From assembly GCA_963706535.1 (NCBI GenBank), contig CAVPMU010000017.1:1-64000 (forward strand): a DNA stretch of 64,000 nt, written 5' to 3'. Shown here piece after piece: positions 7,947-20,434 of the stretch. This stretch comes from RPQJ01 sp963706535. GTDB taxonomy: Bacteria > Pseudomonadota > Gammaproteobacteria > Steroidobacterales > Steroidobacteraceae. Positions within the stretch are counted from its first letter, which is position 1. Each line of letters opens with the position of its first letter. Below the pieces are notes generated by a model. The model had not been told where the DNA came from. It saw only the letters and a program-made list of their open reading frames with translations, and did not search any database. The position numbers and the translations under genes are program-made.

Positions 7947-9020
7947 ATGAGCCTGGAGCGGCTCCGCATCGAGGGTTTCCGGTGCATCGAGCAGGCTGAA
8001 CTGGAACTCGACGGCCGCTGCAACCTGCTGAGTGGTCAGAACGCCTCGGGCAAGACCAGCTTGCTGGAGGCGATCTTCTTTCTGGGCCGAGGACGATCGT
8101 TCCGCACGGCTCGCAGTGACGCCCTGATCCAGCGCGGTGCAGACAGCTTCATGCTGACGGGCCGCGTACGTGTCGGCGGGCGGGGACAGCCGCTGGGAAT
8201 GCGGGTCGGCCCGGGCGGGACGGAAGCCCGTTTCGCCGGACGACCCGTGAGTGGGATCGCAGAGCTCGCAACGGTGCTTCCCGTCCAGGCCATCGATCCC
8301 GAGGTGCATCGGCTGGTGGAGGGCGGTCCCCAGGAGCGGCGTCGTTACCTCGACTGGGGCGTGTTCCACGTGGAACCAAACTTCGTTGGCGACTGGCGCC
8401 GGTATCAGCGGGCGCTGAGGCAGCGAAATGCGGCGCTGCGTACCCGTCAGCCCGCTGCGGTCGTAAAGGCCTGGGATCCGGAGCTCATCGAGGCAGGAGA
8501 GCATGTCGCGCGCCAGCGGGCGGAATACCTCTCTCGCTTGCAGCCGGCCGTGGCGTCCGTGAGCGAGCGCCTGCTCGGAACGCGCGTGGAGCTGAGCCTG
8601 AACCGAGGCTGGTCTGCCGAGAGGTCCCTGGCGGAGGCGGTGGAGGCCTCCTGGGACCGGGACGTCGAACGCGGGTTGACACATGCGGGCCCCCACCGCG
8701 CGGATATCGCAGTGCGGTTCGAAGGCCTGCTGGCGCGTGATCGGGTCTCCCGCGGGCAGCAGAAACTGGCAGCCGCGGCACTGCTCCTCGGGCAGCTCAA
8801 ATGCGATGCCGGGCAGGGGTCGAGCGTGGCAGCGCTACTTGTCGATGATCCTGCCGCTGAGCTCGATTCCGACAACCTCGAGCGACTGCTGACGGAGATC
8901 GATGCGCTCCCGGCGCAGCTGTTCGTCACAGCCCTGGACGCCTCGAATGAAGCGCTCCGATTGCTGCCTGCAGGCCCAAGGTTCCACGTGGAACACGGCA
9001 AAGTGACCCGTCTGATATAA
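7947..9020 (+). CDS. recF: DNA replication and repair protein RecF
   Basis: SMC-like ATPase that helps load RecA at gaps together with RecO and RecR. The 357-residue product starts MSLERLRIEGFRCIEQAELE. Walker A is GQNASGKTS (about residues 30-38); the signature region is SRGQQKLAAAALLLGQL and Walker B is LLVDDPAAELD. Two parS-like palindromes are embedded in the coding sequence, where they encode FHVEP and FHVEH. Its stop codon lies inside the -10 element of the gyrB promoter. Confidence 0.97.
   Translation: MSLERLRIEGFRCIEQAELELDGRCNLLSGQNASGKTSLLEAIFFLGRGRSFRTARSDALIQRGADSFMLTGRVRVGGRGQPLGMRVGPGGTEARFAGRPVSGIAELATVLPVQAIDPEVHRLVEGGPQERRRYLDWGVFHVEPNFVGDWRRYQRALRQRNAALRTRQPAAVVKAWDPELIEAGEHVARQRAEYLSRLQPAVASVSERLLGTRVELSLNRGWSAERSLAEAVEASWDRDVERGLTHAGPHRADIAVRFEGLLARDRVSRGQQKLAAAALLLGQLKCDAGQGSSVAALLVDDPAAELDSDNLERLLTEIDALPAQLFVTALDASNEALRLLPAGPRFHVEHGKVTRLI
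8362..8377 (+). promoter_or_regulatory. parS-like centromere site 1
   Basis: TGTTCCACGTGGAACC contains the 14-bp perfect palindrome GTTCCACGTGGAAC and matches the chromosomal parS consensus (TGTTNCACGTGNAACA) with one end-base difference. It lies within recF, about 1.6 kb from the oriC-like spacer. parS sites bind ParB and cluster near oriC in most bacteria. ParA/ParB genes are not in the window; they often lie just beyond mnmE/mnmG. Confidence 0.8.
8980..8995 (-). promoter_or_regulatory. parS-like centromere site 2, overlapping the gyrB promoter
   Basis: Reading the minus strand gives TGTTCCACGTGGAACC, identical to site 1 but inverted. It lies in the last codons of recF and covers the position where the -35 of the gyrB promoter is expected (TATAAT at 9016-9021). 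ParB bound here could affect gyrB transcription; that is inference. Confidence 0.8.
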
Positions 9021-9021
9021 T
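9016..9021 (+). promoter_or_regulatory. gyrB promoter -10 element
   Basis: A perfect TATAAT overlaps the recF stop codon, 28 bases before the gyrB ATG. No good -35 is visible at 16-18 bases upstream (8992-8999), where the parS-like palindrome ends, so the promoter may be weak or need an activator. GyrB promoters are commonly sensitive to supercoiling. Confidence 0.6.
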
Positions 9022-9048
9022 CCCGCGTCCCTCTACATCGGGTATCCC

Positions 9049-13200
<4,152 letters not shown>

Positions 13201-13235
13201 GGATGAGCTGGATCAGTAATCAGTCAGGATTGATA

Positions 13236-13268
13236 ATCTGGCTGAATATTGATGGGTAGTAGCCAGAT
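13236..13268. terminator. Hairpin between convergent gyrB and plsC
   Basis: ATCTGGCT (13236-13243) and AGCCAGAT (13261-13268) form a perfect 8-bp stem with a 17-base AT-rich loop in the 71-bp gap between the two convergent genes. There is no clear T-run, so intrinsic termination is uncertain. The gap itself is AT-rich compared with its surroundings. Confidence 0.4.
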
Positions 13269-13271
13269 CAT

Positions 13272-14006
13272 TCAGTCCGGCTTGCCACCGGGCTGAGCCA
13301 CGGCCCGGGCAATCGCCGCCTCGATCCACGCCTGTGCCCGCTCGTTGATCTCGCGCGGCTCGAGCCCGCGGGGATCGATCGGCGGGCCGATCATCACCCG
13401 GATGGTGCCCGCCTTCTTGAGCAGGCTGCGGCGCGGCCAGAAGTATCCGGAGGTATGCGCGATCGGCACGACCGGTGCGCCGGTCTGCGTGGCGAGCAGC
13501 GCGCCGCTGATGCCGTACTTGCGCGTCTGGCCGGCGGCGACGCGCGTGCCCTCCGGATAGATGATCACGCCCATGCCGGCGGCGAGCCGCTCGCGGCCCT
13601 GCTTCACCACCTGGTTCACCGCCGAGTGCCCCGCACGGCGATTGATGGCGATCGGTTTGTAGGTGCTGACGGCCCAGCCGACCAGCGGGATCCACATGAC
13701 TTCGCGTTTCAGCAGCCACACCGCGGTCGGCACCACGAACATCTGTGCCGCCGTCTCCCAGGTGGAGGAGTGTTTCCACAGCGAGATGAACGGTTCCCTG
13801 GGGAGGTTCTCGCGCCCCTCGACCACGTAGTCGAGCCGGCAGATCACCTTGAGCAGCCACAGCAGGGTGCGTCCCCATGCGCGTGGCACGGCGTAGCGCT
13901 GGTACACGTCGAGCGGCAGCAGTGCGGTGAGCAGCACGACGACGGCGAAGAATCCCGTCACCAGGAACAGCAACACCGTGTAGACCAGCGAACGGATGTA
14001 TTGCAC
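13272..14006 (-). CDS. plsC: 1-acyl-sn-glycerol-3-phosphate acyltransferase (PlsC/HdtS type)
   Basis: Membrane enzyme that acylates lysophosphatidate to phosphatidate. 244 residues, with a hydrophobic N-terminus (about 8-31). The acyltransferase motif is KHSSTWET (H79, E84), an HX4E version of HX4D that is known in the HdtS-like branch. Motif III is YPEGTR (150-155) and motif IV is VPIAHTSGYFWP. It is five bases downstream of the glyS stop and probably belongs to the glyQ-glyS operon. In many gammaproteobacteria gmhB sits between glyS and plsC; here it is absent. Confidence 0.92.
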   Translation of the reverse strand: MQYIRSLVYTVLLFLVTGFFAVVVLLTALLPLDVYQRYAVPRAWGRTLLWLLKVICRLDYVVEGRENLPREPFISLWKHSSTWETAAQMFVVPTAVWLLKREVMWIPLVGWAVSTYKPIAINRRAGHSAVNQVVKQGRERLAAGMGVIIYPEGTRVAAGQTRKYGISGALLATQTGAPVVPIAHTSGYFWPRRSLLKKAGTIRVMIGPPIDPRGLEPREINERAQAWIEAAIARAVAQPGGKPD

Positions 14007-14011
14007 GCCGT

Positions 14012-16096
14012 TTACCCCGGCAGTCGGGACAGGTCCGCCGCGTGCATGAACAGCGACTGCATGCGCGCGAGCAGCGCGAGGCGATTGGCACGCACCGCGG
14101 CATCCTCCGCCATGACCATCACCGAGTCGAAGAACTGGTCGACTGCCGGCCGCAGGGCCGCGAGCGTGCGCAGCGCTTCGGTGTACTCACGCGCGGCGTA
14201 GCGGGGCTCGACCAGGCGCTCCATGGCCCGTACCTGCTCTGCCAGGATCTGTTCCGCGGGATCGAGCAGCAGATTCTCGTTCACTTCGGCCGGCACCGGT
14301 CCGGTGGCCTTGCGCAGGATATTGACGATGCGCTTGTTGGCGGCCGCGAGGCTCTGCGCGTCCGGCAACTCGAGGAAGGCCGCGAGCGCGCGCAGGCGGG
14401 CGTCGAAGTCGAGCGGGGAGGCCGGACGCATGGCGAGCACCGCGTCGAACATCTCGGCCGTGACCGCGATGCCGGCACCGCCCTCGAGGTAATAGGCCCG
14501 CAGGCGCTCGATCACGTAGTCGTAGACACCCCGGGCGCTGTCGGGCAGCGCCTGGAAGGGCAGGGCCGCGAGCGCCTGGTCGATGAGCTGCTGCAGGTCG
14601 AGGTCCAGCCGGCGCTCGATCGAGATGCGCAGCAGCCCGAGCGCGGCGCGGCGCAGGCCGAACGGGTCGCGGGTGCCGGTGGGTTTCTGGCCGGTGGCGT
14701 AGATGCCGGCGATGGTGTCGAGCTTGTCCGCAATCGAGACCGCCATGCCGGTGCGGGTCGTGGGCAGCTCGTCGCCGGCGTAACGGGGCAGGTACTGCTC
14801 GCGGATCGCCTCGGCCACCTCGGCCGGCTCGCCATCGTGCCGTGCGTAGTAGCGGCCCATCAGACCCTGCAGCTCGGGGAATTCGCCCACCATGCTGGTG
14901 AGCAGGTCGCACTTGGCGAGTTCCGCGGCACGGTCGGCGAGCGCCGTCTCCGAGCCGATCGCCTGGGCGACGGCGCGCGCCAGGGCCCGCACCCGCACGG
15001 TCTTGTCGTGCAGCGATCCGAGCTGCGTCTGGTAGGTGACCCGTCGCAGGCCCTCGCAGTGCGCGTCGAGGCGTTGCTGGCGGTCGGTGGACCAGAAGAA
15101 GGCTGCGTCGCTCAGCCGCGGCCGCACCACGCGCTCGTTGCCTGCGATCACCTGCGCGGGATCGGCGCTCTCGATGTTGGAGACGGTGATGAACCAGGGC
15201 ATCAGCCGGCCTGCCGCATCGCGCACCGGGAAATACCGCTGGTGGTCCTGCATGGTGGCGATCGGCACTTCCTGCGGCAGCTCGAGGAAGCGTTCGTCGA
15301 AACGACCCGCCAAGGGCACCGGCCATTCGACCAGCGCGGTCACTTCGTCGAGCAGCGCATCGTCGATCACGGCGACGCCGCCCAGTCGCTCGGCCGCAGC
15401 GACCACGCCCTGGCGAATGGTCTCGCGGCGTTCGTGGATGTCGGCCATGACACGGCCACGCCGGTGCAGCAGTCCGACGTACGCCGCCGGGCTCGAGACC
15501 CTGAACTCGCGCGGAGCCATGAAGCGGTGGCCGCGGGTCACGTTCGAGGCGCGGACTCCGAGGATCTCGCAGGGAACGATCTCCCTGCCGAAGATCATCA
15601 GGAGCCAGTGCACGGGGCGCACGAACTGGGCCTCGCCCGCGCCCCAGCGCATGCGGCGCGCGATCGGCAGCGCGTCGAGCGCGGCCTGCACGATCCCGGG
15701 CAGCAGGGCGACGGTATGGGCACCCGCTTCCGTGCCCCGGTGCACGAGCCACGCGCCCTTGGGTGTCTCGAGCTGCTCGAGCGCGCTCACTTCGACTCCG
15801 CAGCCGCGCGCGAACGCGAGCGCCGCCTGGGTCGGCGCGCGCTGGGCGTCGAACGCGGCCTTGAGCGGCGGTCCACGCTTTTCGATGTCGCGGTCGGGCT
15901 GCTTCGCCACGAGGCGACGGACCCGCACCGCGAGGCGTCGCGGCGTCGCGAGGCGCTCCACCGCACCATGCGCCAGCCCGGCTTCGTCGAGGCCCTTTGC
16001 GACGCCCTGCGCAAAGGCGTCGGCCAGCGCGAGCAGTGACTTCGGCGGCAGCTCTTCGGTGCCGATCTCCACCAGGAAATCGAGCGGGCGACTCAT
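14012..16096 (-). CDS. glyS: Glycyl-tRNA synthetase beta subunit
   Basis: Beta chain of the alpha2beta2 glycyl-tRNA synthetase of Gammaproteobacteria. The 694-residue product has the normal length (E. coli 689) and family start (DFLVEIGTEELPPKSLLALADAF). Other typical segments are GRFDERFLELPQEVPIATMQDHQRYFPV and the C-terminal anticodon-binding-like part. The ATG overlaps the glyQ stop (ATGA), so translation is coupled to the alpha subunit. Confidence 0.97.
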   Translation of the reverse strand: MSRPLDFLVEIGTEELPPKSLLALADAFAQGVAKGLDEAGLAHGAVERLATPRRLAVRVRRLVAKQPDRDIEKRGPPLKAAFDAQRAPTQAALAFARGCGVEVSALEQLETPKGAWLVHRGTEAGAHTVALLPGIVQAALDALPIARRMRWGAGEAQFVRPVHWLLMIFGREIVPCEILGVRASNVTRGHRFMAPREFRVSSPAAYVGLLHRRGRVMADIHERRETIRQGVVAAAERLGGVAVIDDALLDEVTALVEWPVPLAGRFDERFLELPQEVPIATMQDHQRYFPVRDAAGRLMPWFITVSNIESADPAQVIAGNERVVRPRLSDAAFFWSTDRQQRLDAHCEGLRRVTYQTQLGSLHDKTVRVRALARAVAQAIGSETALADRAAELAKCDLLTSMVGEFPELQGLMGRYYARHDGEPAEVAEAIREQYLPRYAGDELPTTRTGMAVSIADKLDTIAGIYATGQKPTGTRDPFGLRRAALGLLRISIERRLDLDLQQLIDQALAALPFQALPDSARGVYDYVIERLRAYYLEGGAGIAVTAEMFDAVLAMRPASPLDFDARLRALAAFLELPDAQSLAAANKRIVNILRKATGPVPAEVNENLLLDPAEQILAEQVRAMERLVEPRYAAREYTEALRTLAALRPAVDQFFDSVMVMAEDAAVRANRLALLARMQSLFMHAADLSRLPG

Positions 16097-17064
16097 CGCG
16101 TCACCAAAAAGGGGACGCTACCCTTTTCCTGTTCTGCGTCGGAAAAGGGTAGCGTCCCCTTTTTGGTCATCGGGAATCCGAGGGCCTCGCGACTCTTGTA
16201 ATAGGCCTCGGCCACGCCCTTGGCGAGCGCCCGCACCCGCAGGATGAAGCGCTGGCGCTCGGTCACCGAGATCGCCTTGCGCGCGTCGAGCAGGTTGAAG
16301 GTGTGCGAGGACTTGAGCATGCGTTCGTAGGCCGGCAGGGGCAGTCCCGCCTCGAGCAGTCGCTGGCACTCGCGCTCGAAGGCGTCGAACTGCCGGAACA
16401 GTTCGTCCACGTCGGCCAGCTCGAAGTTGAATTTCGACTGCTCGACCTCGTTCTGGTGGTAGACGTCGCCGTAGGTCACGCGGCCGAGGGGTCCGTCGGT
16501 CCAGACGATGTCGAAGATGCTCTCGACGCCCTGCAGATACATCGCGAGGCGCTCGAGGCCGTAGGTGATCTCGCCCATGACCGGCCGGCAGTCGAGCCCG
16601 CCCACCTGCTGGAAGTAGGTGAACTGCGTGACTTCCATGCCGTTCAGCCAGATCTCCCAGCCGAGGCCCCAGGCGCCGAGCGTCGGCGACTCCCAGTTGT
16701 CCTCGACCAGGCGGATGTCGTGGACCAGCGGGTCCAGCCCCAGCGCGCGCAGCGAGCCCAGGTACAGGTCGATGATGTCCGGCGGCGACGGTTTGATGAC
16801 CACCTGGTACTGGTAGTAGTGCTGCAGCCGGAACGGGTTGTCGCCGTAGCGGCCGTCCGTCGGCCGGCGCGAAGGCTGCACGTAGGCGGCGCTCCAGGGT
16901 TCGGGCCCCACGGCACGCAGGAACGTCGCCATGTGGAAAGTACCCGCCCCGACCTCCATGTCGTAGGGCTGCAGGATCACGCAACCCCGCTCGGCCCAAT
17001 AGTGCTGCAGGGCCAGGATGAGGTCCTGGAAGGTCCGGGGGCGCTGGGAGGCCTTTCTGGCCAT
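16093..17064 (-). CDS. glyQ: Glycyl-tRNA synthetase alpha subunit with a repeat-derived tail
   Basis: Catalytic alpha chain. From ATG at 17064 the product begins MARKASQRPRTFQDLILALQHYWAERGC and follows the class II GlyQ family up to AYYKSREALGFPM (about residue 299), where E. coli GlyQ ends after only a few more residues. Here the frame continues for 24 residues (TKKGTLPFS... to VPFLVTR) encoded entirely by a REP-like inverted repeat. The product is 323 residues against the usual 300-305. The stop then overlaps glyS. The catalytic body is complete, so the enzyme should be functional; the tail has no known role. Confidence 0.96.
   Translation of the reverse strand: MARKASQRPRTFQDLILALQHYWAERGCVILQPYDMEVGAGTFHMATFLRAVGPEPWSAAYVQPSRRPTDGRYGDNPFRLQHYYQYQVVIKPSPPDIIDLYLGSLRALGLDPLVHDIRLVEDNWESPTLGAWGLGWEIWLNGMEVTQFTYFQQVGGLDCRPVMGEITYGLERLAMYLQGVESIFDIVWTDGPLGRVTYGDVYHQNEVEQSKFNFELADVDELFRQFDAFERECQRLLEAGLPLPAYERMLKSSHTFNLLDARKAISVTERQRFILRVRALAKGVAEAYYKSREALGFPMTKKGTLPFSDAEQEKGSVPFLVTR
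16106..16164. repeat. REP-like inverted repeat, copy 2 (inside the 3' end of glyQ)
   Basis: Inverted copies of the same unit found after yidC (AAAGGGGACGCTACCCTTT) at about 16108-16126 and 16143-16163, with a 16-base spacer. The spacer differs from copy 1 in length and sequence while the arms are conserved, as expected for a mobile REP pair. It is translated as the glyQ C-terminal tail and could fold into a strong hairpin between glyQ and glyS. Confidence 0.85.
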
Positions 17065-17148
17065 GAACGAACCTGCGTGGAGTGTCGCGGAGGAGCCGAG
17101 GAGTATAGCGAACCGTCGCCCAGCGCCCTTGCGGCGCGTGGCGCCCGT

Positions 17149-17433
17149 TCAGCGCCTGGTCGCGCGGCCGCGGACGCCCCGCCGGGGTGGCCCGTTCGCC
17201 GCCTCGGCCGACCACGGGCGCCCGGTGCGTTCCTCGATGTAGCGACGGAGCAGCCGGCGAACCATCTGCGAGGGCGTGACGTCCTCCTCCGCGCACAGGC
17301 GCTCGAACACCGCCTTCTTGCGCGGGTCGATCAGGATCGTGAGACGCGCGGTGCGCTCTTCGGGGGCCAAGGGATCCTCGTCGGCGGGACGTGGTCGCAC
17401 TGGATGATAATCCAATGCAAATGTGAGTACCAT
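17149..17433 (-). CDS. Small ribbon-helix-helix protein
   Basis: 94-residue protein translated from ATG at 17433. Residues about 29-72 (TARLTILIDPRKKAVFERLC then TPSQMVRRLLRRYIEE) match a ribbon-helix-helix fold: a short beta strand and two amphipathic helices, as in CopG/Arc-like regulators or antitoxins. The C-terminus is Arg-rich. No toxin gene adjoins it. It diverges from the hydrogenase-4-like operon (start at 17480) with only 46 bp between, so it may regulate that operon or itself. The longer open frame upstream of the ATG is antisense to the operon and not used. Confidence 0.65.
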   Translation of the reverse strand: MVLTFALDYHPVRPRPADEDPLAPEERTARLTILIDPRKKAVFERLCAEEDVTPSQMVRRLLRRYIEERTGRPWSAEAANGPPRRGVRGRATRR

Positions 17434-17479
17434 ATAGCACGCACCGATTGCGTCAACCGTCGTCCCGCCCGACTGCACC

Positions 17480-19486
17480 GTGATCTCGCCGACCAGCTCA
17501 CCGCTCGCGTTCTGCCTGGCGCTGCTCGCCGCGTGGGGCGTCATCGGCCTTGCCGGGATGCTGCGTCCCGCGAGCCTGGCCTTCGCCGGGCGCACGCTGT
17601 TCCCGCTCGGCGCCGTGGTCGGCGTGGCCCTCGCGGTCGTTGCCGGGATGAACCTCGGTGCGCCGCCCGAGCAACTCGTGCTGCTCATTGGCCTCCCGGA
17701 CCTGCCCCTGCACGCACGGCTCGACGCGCTCTCCGGCGTGTTCCTGGTCCTGCTCGGCGCCGCCTCGGCCGGCATCTCGATCTTCAGCGCCGGCTACTTC
17801 CGACGCGGCCAGGGCACCCTGCCCGGGCTGTTGTGCCTGGAGTACCACCTGTTCCTCGCCAGCATGGGATTCGTGCTGCTCGCGGACGACGCCTACGGCT
17901 TCATGCTGGCCTGGGAGACGATGGCGCTTTCGTCGTACTTCCTGGTCACCACGCAGCACCGCATTCCCGAGATCCGCAGCGCAGGTTTCCTCTACCTGCT
18001 GATCGCCCACGTCGGCGCAATCTCGATCCTGCTCGCCTTCGGCGTATTGCAGGGAGGCACGTGGCGATTCACGTTCGATGCGATGCGCTCGGCGACGATC
18101 GATCCCGCCTGGGCGTCCGCCGCCTTCCTGCTCGCACTGTTCGGCTTCGGCGCCAAGGCGGGCCTCGTGCCGCTGCACGTGTGGCTGCCCGAGGCACACC
18201 CCGCCGCGCCTTCGCCCGTCTCGGCGCTCATGAGCGGCGTCATGCTGAAGACCGCGGTCTACGGCATGCTGCGCGTCACCTTCGACCTGCTCGGAGACCC
18301 GCTGTGGTGGTGGGGGCTGGTGCTGGTCGGCGTCGGACTGCTCACGGCCCTGTATGGCGTGGTGTTCGCAGCGGCGCAGACCGACATGAAGCGCCTGCTC
18401 GCCTACTCGTCGATCGAGAACCTCGGCATCGTCTTCACGGGCGTCGGCCTCGCGATCGTCTATTACGGCGTCGACATGCCGGTGCCCGGCACCGTCGCGC
18501 TGCTCGCGGTGCTCTACCACGCGCTCAACCACGCGTTCATGAAGAGCCTGCTGTTCCTCGGGACGGGCGCCGTGCTGCATGCCACGGGCGAGCGCAACCT
18601 CGGACGCCTCGGCGGACTCATCCACCGCATGCCGTGGACGGCGTGGCTCACGCTCGTCGGCGCGCTCGCGATCGCGGGCCTGCCGCCGCTGAACGGCTTC
18701 GTGTCGGAGTGGCTGCTGCTGCAGTCGTTCCTGCTGGCGCCGCAGGTGCCGAAGACCTTCGTCAACATGCTGCTGCCGCTGGGCGCCGCGGTGCTGGTAC
18801 TGGCCGCAGCGCTCGCCGCCTACGTGATGGTGAAGTTCTACGGCATCATCTTCCTCGGCCAGCCGCGCGAGAAAGGCCTCGAGCGGGCCCACGACGCCGG
18901 GATCATCGAGCGCGTCGGACTCGCGTGGCTCGCGGCGGGCTGCCTGGTGCTCGGCCTGCTGCCGACGCGCGTGCTGCCGGCGCTGCTCGAGGTCCCGCGT
19001 CAACTCGGTCTCGACGCGGGCACGGTGGCGACCGTCTCGTGGTGGCGCCTCGCGCCGTTCCCGGACCGCACGGCGTCCTACTCGCCGCTGGTGTTCCTGC
19101 TCGCCGTCGCCGCCGTCGTGGCGCTGACCGTGGTGGCCGTGCGCTACTTCTATCACCAGCGCGTTCGTCGCGCGGCCCCGTGGGACTGCGGCTTCGTCCG
19201 GCTGGATGCGCGCATGCAGGACACCGCCGAGGGCTTCGGACAGCCGATCCGCCACATCTTCCAGCCGTTCTTCACGCTCGACCGCGAGCTGCCGACGCCA
19301 TTCGACACGGCCCCGCGCTACCGGGTCACGATCGGCGACCCCCTGTGGCGCAGCCTGTACCTGCCGCTCGGCAGGATCGTGCAGCGTGCCGCGGACTCGC
19401 TCGCGTGGATGCAGCAGGGGCGCATCGCCTCGTACCTGCTCTACAGTTTCGTCACCCTGCTCGCGCTGCTGGCGCTGATGCTATGA
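17480..19486 (+). CDS. hyfB: Hydrogenase-4 subunit B-like antiporter subunit (NuoL/M/N family)
   Basis: Large polytopic protein (668 residues, about 16 membrane segments) of the proton-translocating antiporter family shared by complex I and group 4 hydrogenases. The key segment FGFGAKAGLVPLHVWLPEAHP carries the conserved Lys of the half-channel, and AWETMALSSYF the conserved Glu. The start is GTG at 17480; its ribosome-binding site is weak. First gene of a tight six-gene operon, overlapping the next gene by four bases. Role inferred: ion pumping in an Ehr-type complex. Confidence 0.9.
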   Translation: MISPTSSPLAFCLALLAAWGVIGLAGMLRPASLAFAGRTLFPLGAVVGVALAVVAGMNLGAPPEQLVLLIGLPDLPLHARLDALSGVFLVLLGAASAGISIFSAGYFRRGQGTLPGLLCLEYHLFLASMGFVLLADDAYGFMLAWETMALSSYFLVTTQHRIPEIRSAGFLYLLIAHVGAISILLAFGVLQGGTWRFTFDAMRSATIDPAWASAAFLLALFGFGAKAGLVPLHVWLPEAHPAAPSPVSALMSGVMLKTAVYGMLRVTFDLLGDPLWWWGLVLVGVGLLTALYGVVFAAAQTDMKRLLAYSSIENLGIVFTGVGLAIVYYGVDMPVPGTVALLAVLYHALNHAFMKSLLFLGTGAVLHATGERNLGRLGGLIHRMPWTAWLTLVGALAIAGLPPLNGFVSEWLLLQSFLLAPQVPKTFVNMLLPLGAAVLVLAAALAAYVMVKFYGIIFLGQPREKGLERAHDAGIIERVGLAWLAAGCLVLGLLPTRVLPALLEVPRQLGLDAGTVATVSWWRLAPFPDRTASYSPLVFLLAVAAVVALTVVAVRYFYHQRVRRAAPWDCGFVRLDARMQDTAEGFGQPIRHIFQPFFTLDRELPTPFDTAPRYRVTIGDPLWRSLYLPLGRIVQRAADSLAWMQQGRIASYLLYSFVTLLALLALML

Positions 19487-20430
19487 CGGCGCTCGACTGG
19501 ATCACCCAGCTGATGGAGGTGGCGGCGGCGCTCGCCGCGGCGCCACTGCTCGTGGGCTGGGTGAACTGCTGCCGCGCCTGGCTGCAGAACCGCACCGCGC
19601 CGAGCGTGCTGCAGCCGTACCGGGGCATCCGCAAGCTGTTCCACAAGGACGCGGTGATCGCCGAGGGCGCCTCGCCGTTCTTCCGGCTGGCGCCTTACGT
19701 CGTCTTCGGCGCGATGGTCGCGGCCGCCGCGGTCATCCCGTCGATGGGCACGCGGCTGCCCTTCACGACGGCTGCCGACGCCATCGCGCTGGTGGGCCTC
19801 TTCGCGACGGCGCGCGTGTTCCTGTCGCTGGCCGCGATGGACATCGGCACGGCCTTCGGCAGCCTCGGCGCCCGCCGCGAGATGATGGTGGGATTCCTCG
19901 CCGAGCCGGCGCTGCTGATGGTGATCTTCGTCGCGTCGCTGATCTCCGCGACGACCTCGCTGCCGGCCATCGCGGAGCAGCTCTCGACGCGCGCCCTCGG
20001 TGTCTACCCGAGCCTCGCCTTCACCGGCGTGGCCTTCATCATGGTGCTGCTCGCCGAGAACGCGCGCATCCCGGTGGACAACCCGGCCACGCACCTCGAG
20101 CTCACGATGATCCACGAGGCGATGCTGCTCGAGTACTCCGCGCGCCACCTCGCGCTGATGGAGTGGGCGGCCGCGCTCAAGCTGTTCAACTACGCGTGCA
20201 TCGGCTTCGCCCTGTTCCTGCCCTGGGGAACCTCGACCGGCGAAGGCCCGCTCGCACTCGCGGCCGCGATCGGCATGCTCGCCGTGAAGCTCGCGCTCGC
20301 GGGCGCAGCGCTCGCCGTGGTCGAGACGGTGTCGGCGAAGTTGCGCGTGTTTCGCGCGCCCGAGTTCCTGGCCACGGCGTTCATGCTCGCCGTGCTGGGC
20401 CTGCTGGTCCACGTGCTGCTGAAGGCCTGA
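19483..20430 (+). CDS. hyfC: Hydrogenase-4 subunit C-like membrane subunit (NuoH family)
   Basis: 315-residue NuoH-like subunit that connects the redox arm to the membrane arm. Start ATG 19483 overlaps the previous stop (ATGA). NuoH-type features are visible: VGWVNCCRAWLQNRTAPSVLQPYRGIRKLF near the N-terminus and AENARIPVDNPATHLELTMIHEAM, where the acidic residues correspond to the NuoH quinone/ion pathway. About eight membrane helices. The open frame continues far upstream as an antisense shadow; homology and overlap fix the start. Confidence 0.92.
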   Translation: MTALDWITQLMEVAAALAAAPLLVGWVNCCRAWLQNRTAPSVLQPYRGIRKLFHKDAVIAEGASPFFRLAPYVVFGAMVAAAAVIPSMGTRLPFTTAADAIALVGLFATARVFLSLAAMDIGTAFGSLGARREMMVGFLAEPALLMVIFVASLISATTSLPAIAEQLSTRALGVYPSLAFTGVAFIMVLLAENARIPVDNPATHLELTMIHEAMLLEYSARHLALMEWAAALKLFNYACIGFALFLPWGTSTGEGPLALAAAIGMLAVKLALAGAALAVVETVSAKLRVFRAPEFLATAFMLAVLGLLVHVLLKA

Positions 20431-20434
20431 GGCG

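Noticed and set aside
16303..20430. A 1375-codon open frame spanning glyQ antisense and the start of the Ehr-like operon
   Set aside because: Only its last part (19483-20430) is a real gene (hyfC). The rest is antisense or out of frame with clear genes and is Arg/Ala-rich as expected of GC-rich shadows.
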